The notes below the pieces were generated by a model. It did no database searches, was not told the origin of the DNA, and saw nothing but the letters and a program-made list of their open reading frames with translations. 64,000 nucleotides of DNA from Bernardetia sp. (GTDB lineage Bacteria; Bacteroidota; Bacteroidia; Cytophagales; Bernardetiaceae): positions 1 to 64,000 of the forward strand of contig JAHDBD010000022.1 of NCBI GenBank assembly GCA_020630575.1. Direction: 5' to 3'. This document shows positions 44,774-54,752 of this stretch, piece after piece; position 1 is the stretch's first letter, and each line of letters opens with the position of its first letter. Both the position numbers and the translations under genes were made by a program.

Positions 44774-46620
44774 TGAAAGTGATTTGGCGATTAATGGGCT
44801 TTATGCGACCTTTTCGGTCTTTTGTGCCTTTTTATATTTTGGTTTCTATATTAGCAATTATTTTTGGAGCAATTAATTTTACACTTCTAGCTCCTCTGTT
44901 AAAAATTCTTTTTTTAGATGAAACACCTACACAAATTGCTGTAGCAGTACCTACATTTTCTTGGTCATTAACTTATTTTGAAGATATTTTCAATTATTAT
45001 TTTTACAAAATTATAATTGAAGAAGGAAAAATGGAAGCTCTTTACTTTGTTTGTAAAGTATTGGTTCTTACTGTTTTCTTATCTAATATATTTCGTTATT
45101 TGGCGTTATTTATTGTCAATACTGTTCGCTTGAAAGCAACTGTAAAACTTCAAAATCAACTTTTTAAAAATATACTTTCTTTGAATGTAGGTTATTTTTC
45201 ACAGGAGCGAAAGGGGGATTTGATGTCTCGGTTTTCAAATGATGCTAGAGAAGTAGAAGTTTGGGTGTACAACGAATTTAAGGTTTTGATTCGTGCCCCC
45301 CTTACCTTTATAGTCTATTTCATTTTGCTAGTTTATTGGTCTTGGGAACTCACTTTATTTGCATTTATATTTTTACCTATTTCTGGTGGAATCATCGCCC
45401 TTATTTCCCGTAAACTTCGCAAAAGCAGTGATATATCTCAGACTGTATTGGGTGATATGTTGTCTATGTTAGATGAACTTTTATCAGGAATAAAGATTGT
45501 AAATGCTTTTAATGCACAAAATTTTATTCTTTCAAGGTTTGAAAAATTAAATGAACTTTACCGTTCTTCTAGAACCTCTTATGATAATAAAAGAGACATC
45601 TCTGCACCTATTTCTGAGTTTTTAGGAGTCGCTACCATTGCAGTTTTATTATTATATGGTGGAAATATGGTTTTGACAGAACAAATAACTGCTGGAACTT
45701 TTCTCGTTTATATTGCTGTCTTTTCTCAAATTATTCCTCCTATAAAAGATATGTCTACACTCATTACTAACCTACAAAGGGGAATCATTGCAGGAAAAAG
45801 AGTTTTTGAAGTGTTGGATATTCAAACTTCTATTAATGACCTTCCTGATGCGAAAGAACTAAAGCAGTTTTCTGATAAAATAGAAATTAAAGACCTTCAT
45901 TTTTCTTATAAAATAAGTAAAGAAGAAGAAGGAATTATAGAAAAGCAGGTTTTAAATGGAATAAGCCTAACCATAAACAAAGGCGAAATAGTTGCTTTAG
46001 TAGGAATGTCAGGAGGAGGAAAATCTACACTTGCCGATTTGGTTGCTCGTTTTTATGACCCACAACAAGGAGATATTTTATTAGACAACCGTTCTTTGAG
46101 AGAATGGACACTTCACTCTTTGCATTCTCACATGGGAATTGTGACCCAAGAAGCTATTTTATTTAATGATACAATTTTCAATAATATTGCCTTTGGAATA
46201 GAAATGGCAACACAAGAAGATGTAGAAAAAGCTGCTAAAATTGCCAATGCACACGATTTTATCATCAAAACAGAAGAAGGTTATCAAACCAATATTGGCG
46301 ATAGGGGAAGCAAACTTTCAGGAGGACAACGCCAGCGCATCAGTATTGCAAGAGCCGTTTTGAAAAACCCTGCTATTTTGATTTTAGATGAAGCTACTTC
46401 TGCCCTAGATTCTGAATCCGAACAGCTTGTACAGGAAGCTCTTTATAAATTGATGGAAGGAAGAACTACACTTGTAATTGCACACCGTTTGAGTACCATT
46501 CAGCACGCTGATAAAATTGTAGTGATAAATGATGGAAAAATAATTGAAACAGGAACTCATCAAAATCTAATAGAAGAACAAGGCGCATATTCTAAATTGG
46601 TAGAAATGCAGATGATGTAG
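44773..46620 (+). CDS. ABC exporter, MsbA-like
   Basis: 615 residues in one chain: a six-helix membrane domain (about 1-335, start MKVIWRLMGFMRPFRSF) and an ATPase (about 365-615). Walker A is GMSGGGKSTL, the Q-loop is in MGIVTQEAILFNDTI, the signature is KLSGGQRQRISIARA, Walker B is AILILDEATSALD and the switch His is in VIAHRLSTI. The sequence is of the lipid A/lipid flippase subgroup, but this subgroup also exports peptides and drugs. Functions as a dimer. Monocistronic as far as seen. Confidence 0.9.
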   Translation: MKVIWRLMGFMRPFRSFVPFYILVSILAIIFGAINFTLLAPLLKILFLDETPTQIAVAVPTFSWSLTYFEDIFNYYFYKIIIEEGKMEALYFVCKVLVLTVFLSNIFRYLALFIVNTVRLKATVKLQNQLFKNILSLNVGYFSQERKGDLMSRFSNDAREVEVWVYNEFKVLIRAPLTFIVYFILLVYWSWELTLFAFIFLPISGGIIALISRKLRKSSDISQTVLGDMLSMLDELLSGIKIVNAFNAQNFILSRFEKLNELYRSSRTSYDNKRDISAPISEFLGVATIAVLLLYGGNMVLTEQITAGTFLVYIAVFSQIIPPIKDMSTLITNLQRGIIAGKRVFEVLDIQTSINDLPDAKELKQFSDKIEIKDLHFSYKISKEEEGIIEKQVLNGISLTINKGEIVALVGMSGGGKSTLADLVARFYDPQQGDILLDNRSLREWTLHSLHSHMGIVTQEAILFNDTIFNNIAFGIEMATQEDVEKAAKIANAHDFIIKTEEGYQTNIGDRGSKLSGGQRQRISIARAVLKNPAILILDEATSALDSESEQLVQEALYKLMEGRTTLVIAHRLSTIQHADKIVVINDGKIIETGTHQNLIEEQGAYSKLVEMQMM

Positions 46621-46632
46621 TATTTGTATTTT

Positions 46633-47583
46633 CTATCTTAAAGAATAAACAAAAAGTGTATCGTTTTCAATTTTAAAAATAGTCTGACAAAATGAAATTA
46701 AACTTTGATCTTTTGGTAAAATAGTAGTCATATCATCTTGAGAAAACTCTCTTGTATCAAATTTTCCATTGATTAAACTATCAATAAGTTCTACACTTTT
46801 ATCTTCATTTACTTGAATAAATCTGTATTTATTTGATTTGTATTGTTCAAAAACCAAAATCATTGAATTTTGATAAGGAATAAAACCAGATAATTTTTTA
46901 GCAATACCATTATATAAGGTATCATCAGCCGAGAACAATAATTCATCTCCTTCTTGACTTACAATTTTCATTATTTCCTCATGAGGTAACCTTCGAACTT
47001 GTCTCCTCAAAGAATCTAAATTTTGCTCTTTTGTAGGTTTCAATAATTTGGGTTCTTTTATTCTTTCTACACTCATTGAACAACCCATATGACAGCCATT
47101 TCCAATAATGCAATACGAATTATTTATCCAAAATATTCCTTTTGCTCTTCCTGTAATCGTAAAATATCTATTTTTAGTCTTCTTATCTTCAAAAACAACT
47201 AGAGAAACCATATAATCAAAGGTAATGACATAAATTATATAATTTTCATCTTCGTTAGAAATAGGTTTATTAAAAACACCTAACTGTTGAATAAAGTAAG
47301 AATCTTCTTGGTACGCTGTATCTAAACCAAATTCAGAAATATCTTTTGGAAATAAAAGACGAACTCCTACTTTTGGGTCTTTGCATGAAGCTAATTTTTC
47401 TATACAATTTCTGTCTTCGGGGTATTTTACATTGCTCAACATTCTATATTCCACAACTAATTTTGATTTCTCTCTTTCAGTAGTAAGAGAATCTAAATTT
47501 TCATTTTCTGCATTTTTATTATTCTGACAAGAAATCAAACCAACAAATAAAATACTCAAATAGACACAAAAAAGTAATTTCAT
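46633..47583 (-). CDS. Lipoprotein, unknown
   Basis: I take ATG 47583 (MKLLFCVYLSILFVGLISC) as start since it gives a textbook lipobox with Cys19; an upstream ATG adds 15 residues. The mature part is about 298 residues with charged, beta-rich sequence, a Cys-rich patch (YCIIGNGCHMGCS) and several other Cys. I do not recognise the family. It converges on the ABC exporter gene with a 12-bp gap and no clear terminator between them. Confidence 0.55.
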   Translation of the reverse strand: MKLLFCVYLSILFVGLISCQNNKNAENENLDSLTTEREKSKLVVEYRMLSNVKYPEDRNCIEKLASCKDPKVGVRLLFPKDISEFGLDTAYQEDSYFIQQLGVFNKPISNEDENYIIYVITFDYMVSLVVFEDKKTKNRYFTITGRAKGIFWINNSYCIIGNGCHMGCSMSVERIKEPKLLKPTKEQNLDSLRRQVRRLPHEEIMKIVSQEGDELLFSADDTLYNGIAKKLSGFIPYQNSMILVFEQYKSNKYRFIQVNEDKSVELIDSLINGKFDTREFSQDDMTTILPKDQSLISFCQTIFKIENDTLFVYSLR

Positions 47584-47664
47584 AGGGTTTGAAAGAATTA
47601 AATTATCAAAATTAAAAAATGAGTTCAAAGTATTATTTTATCTTTGTAAAAAACTAAAAATCAA

Positions 47665-47709
47665 CAGTAATTCACTGATTACTAGTAACCGATAAAACTG
47701 ATAACTGAA
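47665..47709 (+). repeat. Degenerate TAACTGA-type repeats before tatD
   Basis: CAGTAAT, TCACTGA, TTACTAG, TAACCGA, TAAAACTGA, TAACTGA: worn heptamers ending 4 bp before the tatD ATG. Confidence 0.5.
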
Positions 47710-47712
47710 AAT

Positions 47713-48480
47713 ATGAATTTTATAGATACTCACGCCCATTTATACGACAAAAAATTTAAGCCTGACTGGAATGAGTTAGTGGATAGACTAAATGACTCAG
47801 GAATAGAACGAGTTTACTTACCAAATATTGACCACGCTTCCATCGAACCTATGTTTGAAATTGAAGCAAAAGACAAAGAACGTTTTATTCCTATGATGGG
47901 TTTGCACCCTTGTTCGGTCAAAAAAGATTTTGAAAAGGAATTATATATTGTAGAAGAATGGTTAAATAAGCGCAAATTTTCAGCCGTTGGAGAAATTGGA
48001 TTAGATTTATATTGGGATAAATCTTTTTTTGAACAACAAAAAGAAGCCTTTGAAATTCAGATAAATTGGGCTAAAAAATTCAATATTCCGATTGCAATTC
48101 ATACACGAGAATCAACCGATGAAGCACTAGATATTTTAGAAAACCTCAAAGATGATAAGTTAAAAGGTGTCTTTCATTGTTTTGGTGGAACTTTGCAGCA
48201 AGCTGAACGAATCCAAAAACTAGATTTTTTGATGGGAATTGGTGGAGTAGTAACGTACAAAAATGGAGGTTTAGACAAAGTTTTGCCAAGTGTAGATTTG
48301 AAACATTTGATTTTAGAAACCGATGCACCTTATCTTTCACCTGTTCCACATAGAGGAAAACGAAATGAAAGCAGTTACATTCCAATTATTGCTAAACAAA
48401 TTGCTGAAATAAAAGGACTTACAATAAAAGAAGTAGCTGAGAAAACTACTCAAAATGCGAAGGAATTATTTGGGAAATAG
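47713..48480 (+). CDS. tatD: TatD-family metal-dependent hydrolase
   Basis: 255 residues. Metal ligands of the TIM-barrel: HAH in FIDTHAHLYD (residues 6-8), Glu in SAVGEIGLDLYW, His in IAIHTRES, His in VFHCFGG, Asp in LETDAPYLSPVPHRGKRN. Length and order match TatD (deoxyribonuclease, DNA repair and possibly tRNA quality control). It stands 135 bp before ansA on the same strand. Confidence 0.92.
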   Translation: MNFIDTHAHLYDKKFKPDWNELVDRLNDSGIERVYLPNIDHASIEPMFEIEAKDKERFIPMMGLHPCSVKKDFEKELYIVEEWLNKRKFSAVGEIGLDLYWDKSFFEQQKEAFEIQINWAKKFNIPIAIHTRESTDEALDILENLKDDKLKGVFHCFGGTLQQAERIQKLDFLMGIGGVVTYKNGGLDKVLPSVDLKHLILETDAPYLSPVPHRGKRNESSYIPIIAKQIAEIKGLTIKEVAEKTTQNAKELFGK

Positions 48481-48555
48481 GAGATGGAAAATAGGAAACA
48501 CAAATGAAATATAACTGTATGATATTTTAAAGTATCTACACAAAATTAATGAAAT

Positions 48556-48606
48556 TCACTGGTTAGTGGTAACTGCTTACTGGTAACTGAAAATACTGAT
48601 AACTGA
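48556..48606 (+). repeat. TAACTGA-type repeats before ansA
   Basis: TCACTGG, TTAGTGG, TAACTGC, TTACTGG, TAACTGA, then AAATACTGA and TAACTGA, ending 8 bp before the ansA ATG. Confidence 0.6.
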
Positions 48607-48613
48607 AAAAAAC

Positions 48614-49750
48614 ATGCTTTTAGACCAATACAACATCATAAAATTGCGTACTGCTGCTGACGAGGATTGCAAAACGTCAATTTTGGTAATTTATACAGGA
48701 GGAACAATCGGAATGGATTACGATGAAAATGGTAGTCTCGTTCCTTTTGATTTTGAAGTTTTGTTGGAAGAAGTTCCCGAACTAACTCGTTTTAAGTTTT
48801 GGCTGACGATGCTCGTTCCCTTCGAACCTATGGATTCGTCAAATATGGGAACAGAACATTGGCTTAGTATGAGTTGGTTGATTGAAGAATTATATGATGA
48901 TTTTGATGGTTTTGTAATTTTACATGGAACAGATACAATGGCATATTCTGCTTCTGCGATGAGTTTTTTACTTCAAAATTTGGCTAAACCTGTTATCTTG
49001 ACTGGCGCACAAATTCCAATAAGCGCACACCGAACCGATGCAAGAGAAAATTTGATTGGTGCGTTAGAAATTGCTTCTATGCAAGAAAGCAAACAACAAG
49101 TTATAGTTACAGAAGATGGAAATGAGGTTGTGAAGGAGCAAAATGTAGCTTTAGTTCCAGAGGTTTGTATTTACTTTGACAATCTTCTTTTGAGAGGAAA
49201 TCGCTCTAAGAAAGTTCAAAGTCTGAATTTTACTGCTTTCGAATCTCAAAACTATCCTCATCTTGCCGAGGCAGGAATTTATATCAACTATGCAAAAAAT
49301 TCTATCTTGCCTATCCCTACAGAAAAACTGAATTTTAAAAGTGCAATGGATAATAATGTAATTGTTTGGAAAATACATCCGAGTATGAATCCAAAATTTT
49401 ATCTTCCTATGTTAGAAAATGAAAATCTGAAAGGTGTAGTTTTAGAATCTTTTGGGTCTGGAAATATCCCAACTGAAAAATGGATTATCGATGTTTTAGA
49501 AAAAATTATCAAGCGTGGAGTTGTGGTAGTCAATGTTTCTCAATGTGCTGGTGGTTATGTTTTGCAAGGACATTACGAAACCAGTCACGCACTTACACAA
49601 ATAGGTGTAATCAGTGGAAATGATTTAACATCAGAAGCTGCTCTCACAAAACTGATGTATCTCTTTGGAAACTATGATAACAAAACAGAAAAGAAAATAA
49701 TAGTCGGACTTCTTCAAACCCCTCTTTGTGGAGAAATGACTTTGTTTTGA
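48614..49750 (+). CDS. ansA: Type I L-asparaginase
   Basis: 378 residues. The N-terminal catalytic half shows TGGTIGM (28-34) and VILHGTDTMAYSASAM (near 104), with both catalytic Thr. Further on are TGAQIPISAHRTDARENLIGAL, LLRGNRSKKV and SFGSGNIPTEKW typical of the family. No signal peptide, so a cytoplasmic enzyme: asparagine to aspartate plus ammonia. About 25 residues precede the core. It ends at a hairpin shared with the convergent gene. Confidence 0.93.
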   Translation: MLLDQYNIIKLRTAADEDCKTSILVIYTGGTIGMDYDENGSLVPFDFEVLLEEVPELTRFKFWLTMLVPFEPMDSSNMGTEHWLSMSWLIEELYDDFDGFVILHGTDTMAYSASAMSFLLQNLAKPVILTGAQIPISAHRTDARENLIGALEIASMQESKQQVIVTEDGNEVVKEQNVALVPEVCIYFDNLLLRGNRSKKVQSLNFTAFESQNYPHLAEAGIYINYAKNSILPIPTEKLNFKSAMDNNVIVWKIHPSMNPKFYLPMLENENLKGVVLESFGSGNIPTEKWIIDVLEKIIKRGVVVVNVSQCAGGYVLQGHYETSHALTQIGVISGNDLTSEAALTKLMYLFGNYDNKTEKKIIVGLLQTPLCGEMTLF

Positions 49751-49758
49751 TAATACCA

Positions 49759-49794
49759 AAAATGGTTACTATTTCTAAGAATAATAACCATTTT
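49759..49794. terminator. Bidirectional terminator between ansA and the DHFR-like gene
   Basis: AAAATGGTTA with TAACCATTTT (10-bp stem, inner CTATT/AATA pairing), T and A runs outside. Both genes end within 10 bp of it. Confidence 0.75.
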
Positions 49795-49801
49795 ATTAAA
49801 C

Positions 49802-50335
49802 CTAATACAAAATTTTATAAGTCATAATTTGCATTCCCTTTTCATACGACTCAGTTTCTAAAAGGTCTAGTTGATAAGGAACTTGAGAATCTCCAAAAAG
49901 TAAAATACCTGTGCCAAAAAGAATAGGATTTAGTTTGATTTTGAGAATATCAATTTTTTCATTTTGCAAAAGCCAACCTGCAAACTGTCCTCCTCCACAG
50001 AGATAAATATCAGAACCTTCTTGTTTTTGAATCTTTTCTATTTCTTCTACAAAAACTTTTCTGACATGAACATTTGCATCAGCATTTTTGAAATGTAAAT
50101 TATTTGAAAAAATATAATGTTCCATATTTGGGTAAGCTCCTTGTCCCTCTTTCAGACCATATTGATAACCGAACTCATACGTAGTTCTACCCATGATTAC
50201 AGTATCAAATTCCTTCAAATCATTTTGATATTTTTCTACTCCATTGCCTTCATAGATAAATTGACTCACATCTTCATTTTCTCCTGCAATAAATCCATCT
50301 AATGAACAGGCTACATAATAAATAATTTTTCTCAT
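49802..50335 (-). CDS. DHFR/RibD C-terminal-like reductase
   Basis: 177 residues: KIIYYVACSLDGFIAGENEDVSQF, DTVIMGRTTYEFGYQYG, YIFSNNLHF, DIYLCGGGQFAGWLLQNEKID and LNPILFGTGILLFG. This is the dihydrofolate-reductase-like fold of the RibD C-terminal family (YyaP/YwjB-type), which binds NADPH. Substrate unknown; not a full housekeeping DHFR. Separated from nqrF upstream by a terminator. Confidence 0.85.
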   Translation of the reverse strand: MRKIIYYVACSLDGFIAGENEDVSQFIYEGNGVEKYQNDLKEFDTVIMGRTTYEFGYQYGLKEGQGAYPNMEHYIFSNNLHFKNADANVHVRKVFVEEIEKIQKQEGSDIYLCGGGQFAGWLLQNEKIDILKIKLNPILFGTGILLFGDSQVPYQLDLLETESYEKGMQIMTYKILY

Positions 50336-50438
50336 TGTATTTTGTGGTTAAGTTGATAATTTAATTTTTATCGCAAACTAAAGTTTACGGTACAGTTTCG
50401 CTCTCTAAAGAATATGTACAACAATATATAGCACAAAA

Positions 50439-50478
50439 AAAATGCTTGAAATTTATAATTATAAATTTCAAGCATTTT
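50439..50478 (-). terminator. Perfect 40-nt palindrome, terminator after nqrF
   Basis: The 40 bases are their own exact reverse complement (AAAATGCTTGAAATTTATAA and its mirror). It is about 70 bp past the nqrF stop and ends in T-rich DNA. As RNA it can form a stem of about 18 bp. Confidence 0.8.
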
Positions 50479-50517
50479 CTATTTATCTATAAATAATGAA
50501 GTTAATGGTTTTACATT

Positions 50518-50538
50518 CATAATTCACCATTCATAATT
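50518..50538 (-). repeat. Three heptamers related to ATTAYGA
   Basis: TCATAAT, TCACCAT, TCATAAT in register (minus-strand ATTATGA, ATGGTGA, ATTATGA), just after the nqrF stop. Confidence 0.6.
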
Positions 50539-50546
50539 TCACTTTT

Positions 50547-51824
50547 TTATCCACCAAAATCATCAAACATGATGTGTTCTTGTGGAACGCCATAATCATC
50601 TAACATTTTCAAAACGGCTGCATTCATCATTGGAGGACCACAGAAATAAAATTCAATTTCTTCTGGATCTTCATGTTTAGAAAGATAATTATCTATCAAA
50701 GATTGATGAACAAAACCTACTTTACCATCCCAATTATCTTCTGGTAGTGGTTCTGAAAGTACAATATTAAATGTAAAATTCGGAAATTCTTTTTCGATAG
50801 CTCTAAATTCATCTACATAGAAAAGCTCTCTTTTCGAACGTCCACCATACCAAAACGAAACCTTACGGTCAGATTTTAATGTATGGAATAAGTGGAAAAT
50901 ATGAGAACGTAATGGAGCCATACCAGCACCACCACCGATATAAATCATTTCTTTGTTTGTATCCTTAATAAAGAACTCACCATAAGGTCCTGAGATATTT
51001 ACTTTATCTCCTTTCTTACAGTTGAAGACATAAGAAGAACATTTACCTGGATTTACATCCATCCATTTATTGTTTGCTCTATCCCAAGGTGGAGTAGCAA
51101 TACGAATGTTAAGCATGACAATATTTCCCTCTGCTGGGTGATTTGCCATAGAATAAGCTCTAAATTCTAGCTCATCATTAACCATTTTCAAATCCCAAAG
51201 ACCAAATTTGTTCCATTCGTCTCTAAATTTATCTTTTCCACCTGGATCATTTGGAAGTGGACTAATATCTATGTTTTTGAAATCTACTGTAATTGGAGGG
51301 ACATCAATCTGAATATATCCACCTGACTCAAAGTGTAAACTTTCCCCTGGAGGTAATTCTACTACAAACTCCTTAATGAAAGAAGCTACATTGTAGTTAG
51401 ATTTGACAGTACACTCCCATTTTTTAATTCCAAAAATCTCTTCTGGAATACGGATTTGCATGTCTTTCTTTACCTTCACTTGACAAGCCAAACGAACATT
51501 TTCTTTTTGTTCAGAGCGACTCAAATGTCCGACTTCGGTAGGCAAAACATCGCCACCACCGTCATCTACAATACATTTACACATGGCACAAGTACCACCA
51601 CCACCACAGGCAGAAGGTAAAAATATTTTGTTATCGCCAAGTGTAGAAAGGAGTGTTGAGCCAGCAGCAACAACAATCGGATCGCCATCATTACCATTTA
51701 CAGTAATTTTTACATCTCCACTTTGTACTAATTGTGCCTTTGCAACAAGAAGCAATCCTACAAGAAGAAGTGTAACAACTCCGAAAACGGCAAGTCCTGC
51801 AAGAATTACAGTTAAATTAATCAT
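50547..51824 (-). CDS. nqrF: Na+-translocating NADH:quinone reductase subunit F
   Basis: 425 residues: one membrane helix (4-27), a ferredoxin-type [2Fe-2S] domain with Cys73, Cys79, Cys82 ([14 protein letters not shown]) and Cys114, then an FAD domain ([12 protein letters not shown]) and an NAD(P)H domain ([46 protein letters not shown]). NqrF takes electrons from NADH into the Na+ pump. The other subunits (NqrA-E) are normally in one operon with it but are absent on both sides here. The N-terminus and length are normal. Confidence 0.96.
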   Translation of the reverse strand: MINLTVILAGLAVFGVVTLLLVGLLLVAKAQLVQSGDVKITVNGNDGDPIVVAAGSTLLSTLGDNKIFLPSACGGGGTCAMCKCIVDDGGGDVLPTEVGHLSRSEQKENVRLACQVKVKKDMQIRIPEEIFGIKKWECTVKSNYNVASFIKEFVVELPPGESLHFESGGYIQIDVPPITVDFKNIDISPLPNDPGGKDKFRDEWNKFGLWDLKMVNDELEFRAYSMANHPAEGNIVMLNIRIATPPWDRANNKWMDVNPGKCSSYVFNCKKGDKVNISGPYGEFFIKDTNKEMIYIGGGAGMAPLRSHIFHLFHTLKSDRKVSFWYGGRSKRELFYVDEFRAIEKEFPNFTFNIVLSEPLPEDNWDGKVGFVHQSLIDNYLSKHEDPEEIEFYFCGPPMMNAAVLKMLDDYGVPQEHIMFDDFGG

Positions 51825-52130
51825 GTATTCTGTTTTTTTAGGTCTATTTTTGCGTTTGAATAAATTACTTAATAAGGATTCGTTTATTGAATAATATAGC
51901 TACAAATATACGTTCAAAAATTATCAAATACCAATAGCAATTCATCAAAAAACACGTTTTATTTTAAAATTTTGCTATTTTTCTTAAAATATAAATTAAA
52001 ACAAGATGTAAAAAGAAGTTTGAAACAAGAAATTTTTGTTGGTCTTTTATCTGTAACTTTGTGATTCAGAATAAGAAAGACATGTAGTAGAAAATTGTTT
52101 AAAAAAATTATAACTCATTCAAAAAAAATT

Positions 52131-52766
52131 ATGAATTCAATACCTTTAATAGAATCAGATAAAATAAATCTTCTTATTGACGGTTTAGCAGATAAAGGAT
52201 GGGCAACTGTTGATGATTTTTTGCCTTTAGAAATTGCAAATTCTCTTCGAAAAGAATTAAATGATGAATATGAAAAAGGAGAGTTTGATCTAGCAGGAAT
52301 AGGCAGACGAGGTGTAGATTGGCAATTACGCCCAGAAATACGAAGTGATTATGTAAAATGGCTTCAACCTAGTGAAATGACAGAATTTCAACAACTTTAC
52401 TGGACTCAAATAGATAATTTCAAACAAGCTCTCAATCAAGAGCTATATTTATCATTAAATAACTTTGAGGGACATTTTGCTATCTATCCTCCAAAAAGTT
52501 TTTATAAAAAGCACTTAGACAACCATCAAACAGCTCAAAGACGTTTTATTTCTTGTATTCTTTATTTTAATCAAGACTGGAAAGAAGAAGATGGTGGACA
52601 ACTTAGAATCTATGATAAAGATGATAAAAATAAAGTTGAAACTGATATTTTACCTATCTTTAATCGTTTTGTCTGTATGCGAAGTGAAATGATTTGGCAT
52701 GAAGTTCTGCCAAGTGAAAAACGAAACAGAATGAGCATAACAGGCTGGCTAAGAAGAGAAATATAA
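52131..52766 (+). CDS. 2-oxoglutarate/Fe(II) dioxygenase, SM-20/P4H-like
   Basis: About 211 residues from ATG 52131 (MNSIPLIE); a TTG 12 codons upstream is less likely. The 2OG-Fe fold is clear: HLD in FYKKHLDNHQ (first His and Asp), EEDGGQLRIY, and MIWHEVLPSEKRNRMSITGWLR with the second His and the 2OG-binding Arg. It probably hydroxylates a protein or small molecule. TAACTTTG at 52054-52061 could be the -7 element. The gene diverges from nqrF, with a 306-bp gap. Confidence 0.85.
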   Translation: MNSIPLIESDKINLLIDGLADKGWATVDDFLPLEIANSLRKELNDEYEKGEFDLAGIGRRGVDWQLRPEIRSDYVKWLQPSEMTEFQQLYWTQIDNFKQALNQELYLSLNNFEGHFAIYPPKSFYKKHLDNHQTAQRRFISCILYFNQDWKEEDGGQLRIYDKDDKNKVETDILPIFNRFVCMRSEMIWHEVLPSEKRNRMSITGWLRREI

Positions 52767-52792
52767 TACGAAATATAATATTTCAGCAACTT

Positions 52793-53320
52793 TTAGCCTT
52801 TTAGATTCAAAATACCTGTTGGTGTAGGAGCTTGGGAACGAATTTTTTCTTGTAACTTCAAAATTCCTCCAATAAGAGCTTCTGGGCGTGGAGGACAACC
52901 AGCTACATACACATCAACAGGAATTATTCTGTCTACTCCTTTTACCACATGATAGCCATGTTCCCAATAAGGTCCTCCACAATTGGCACAACTTCCCATC
53001 GAAATTACATAACGAGGTTCTGCCATTTGTTCATAAAGGCGTTTTATTCTATCAGCCATTTTGAAAGTTACTGTTCCTGCCACAATCATAACATCAGACT
53101 GACGAGGAGAGGCACGAGGAAAAACACCAAAACGATCTAAATCGTAGTGAGCAGCATAAGTTCCCATCATTTCGATAGCACAACATGCCAAACCAAACGT
53201 CATAGGCCAAAGAGATGATAACCTAGCCCACTGAATAAGGTTTTCTAAAGAAGTAACCACCAAACCTCCTTGTCCTGTTTTTTCGGATTGTGTGAGTTTG
53301 GTGGTAGTTGGAATATTCAT
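52793..53320 (-). CDS. nuoB: NADH-quinone oxidoreductase subunit B
   Basis: 175 residues. Four Cys ligands of the N2 [4Fe-4S] cluster are seen: Cys46-Cys47 in LACCAIEMM, Cys111 in [12 protein letters not shown], Cys142 in [38 protein letters not shown] is typical of NuoB. It is part of respiratory complex I. nuoA, nuoC and nuoD usually surround it, but the neighbours here are a 2OG dioxygenase and a DUF349 gene. Confidence 0.96.
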   Translation of the reverse strand: MNIPTTTKLTQSEKTGQGGLVVTSLENLIQWARLSSLWPMTFGLACCAIEMMGTYAAHYDLDRFGVFPRASPRQSDVMIVAGTVTFKMADRIKRLYEQMAEPRYVISMGSCANCGGPYWEHGYHVVKGVDRIIPVDVYVAGCPPRPEALIGGILKLQEKIRSQAPTPTGILNLKG

Positions 53321-53390
53321 TTTTTTATATAAAATACGTTTCGATAAACTAAATTACACAGTAATTTTTTTGTAACCTAAATGCTACTTA

Positions 53391-54752
53391 CTAAAAATTA
53401 TAGCTACTGTTGAGTTGATTTTGAAACTTTTTAGATAGTCTTTTCTTAGTTCGGATTACATTCAAAAGATTCATATATTCAGAACGAACAGGTGCATGAG
53501 AAGGCTCATTTCTATCAAACATAGGTCTGCCATAACTATCTTGAGGAATGTTTTTAGCAATTTGTTGAAGTTTTGGTTCTTCTTCTCTAATGCTATCTTT
53601 GATAAGTTTGATTTTGAGTTTTAATTGTTCGAAACCAGTTTTTTCTTCGTAGCCTTCAAAGTTTTGTTTTGCATCATTTTCTAAAAATACATGTGTAAAT
53701 ATTTCACTACAAGCAGCATGAAAACGATTGTTTAATAAACGGTCTTCATCATTATTTTTAATAATGCCCATTTTTTTCCATTGCACTTGTTTTGTCTTGA
53801 CATTATTCAAATGTACATTTTCAAACTTATTTGCAATTTCTTCTACCTCTTCAGTCATTTTGCGTTTGGCTTCCAAGATTCCCTCTGGAGTAGTTGGAAC
53901 AGGTGGTTCTTGACGATAAGACCCATAACTATCATTGCTCTGCTCAGGATTACCAAAGAATATATCAACTTCTCTTTTATAGTTTCTATATAATTTTAGA
54001 TATTTCCATTTTGGAATTACGCCTACATCTTTCCATGCTTTTTGCAAGTCTATTACTTCTTGACGCATTTCAGGTGTTTTTTCTTTCTGATAATTGAGCT
54101 TTCTAACTTTATTACTAATACGTTTGTATTTCAGAATTCGCTCATCATTGACAATTCTTTCATTGTCAAAAAATGCTTTTCGTCGTTCAAAGAAAACATC
54201 TAAGCATCTATCAAATTCTTCTGACATTTCTTCATCTTCTTCACCCACACTGCCTGTTCTTATCCAGCGCATTTTGAGGTCTTTAAGATATTCAGAAACT
54301 TCTTCCCAGTCGTCGCTATCTTTAAGCTCTTGTGCTTCGGCTAATAAAGCCGTTTTTATTTCTGTATTTTTTACTCTATTTTCAGAAATATAATTTTCAA
54401 TTCCTTGTTCTAATTCTAAAATACGTTTTTCTACGGCTGTATAGTCACCAATAGAGTTGTAAGTTTCTAAAGATTCTCTAATATGAACAAGTTTCATAAG
54501 ATAAGAACCTTTATTTTGAGATTCTTCGATAGCTTGTGCTACTTCTTCTACTTTCTCTAATAATTTTTGATAACGGTCTTCAAAATAAGCAATACTTGCT
54601 TCTGCACTTTCTTTGACTACTCCGATTTGTCTGTCTGATTTGTCATTATATGCTTTTAAGTAAACATTATTATCTTTAATATAACCGAAAGAATTTGATA
54701 CTGAATTTGAGTCGTGATTGGTAGTTGAGTTGGCTGAATTTGTGGTGGACAT
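53391..54752 (-). CDS. DUF349-domain coiled-coil protein
   Basis: 453 residues. A Ser/Asn-rich N-terminus is followed by helical DUF349-type repeats: LKMRWIRTGSVGEEDEEMSEEFDRCLDVFFERRKAFF, then LQKAWKDVGVIPKWKYLKLYRNYKREVDIFFG, VQWKKMGIIKNNDEDRLLNNRFHAACSEIF. This is the usual architecture in Bacteroidota. The function is unknown. Downstream of it is nuoB on the same strand, 70 bp away, so they may be one transcript. Confidence 0.8.
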   Translation of the reverse strand: MSTTNSANSTTNHDSNSVSNSFGYIKDNNVYLKAYNDKSDRQIGVVKESAEASIAYFEDRYQKLLEKVEEVAQAIEESQNKGSYLMKLVHIRESLETYNSIGDYTAVEKRILELEQGIENYISENRVKNTEIKTALLAEAQELKDSDDWEEVSEYLKDLKMRWIRTGSVGEEDEEMSEEFDRCLDVFFERRKAFFDNERIVNDERILKYKRISNKVRKLNYQKEKTPEMRQEVIDLQKAWKDVGVIPKWKYLKLYRNYKREVDIFFGNPEQSNDSYGSYRQEPPVPTTPEGILEAKRKMTEEVEEIANKFENVHLNNVKTKQVQWKKMGIIKNNDEDRLLNNRFHAACSEIFTHVFLENDAKQNFEGYEEKTGFEQLKLKIKLIKDSIREEEPKLQQIAKNIPQDSYGRPMFDRNEPSHAPVRSEYMNLLNVIRTKKRLSKKFQNQLNSSYNF

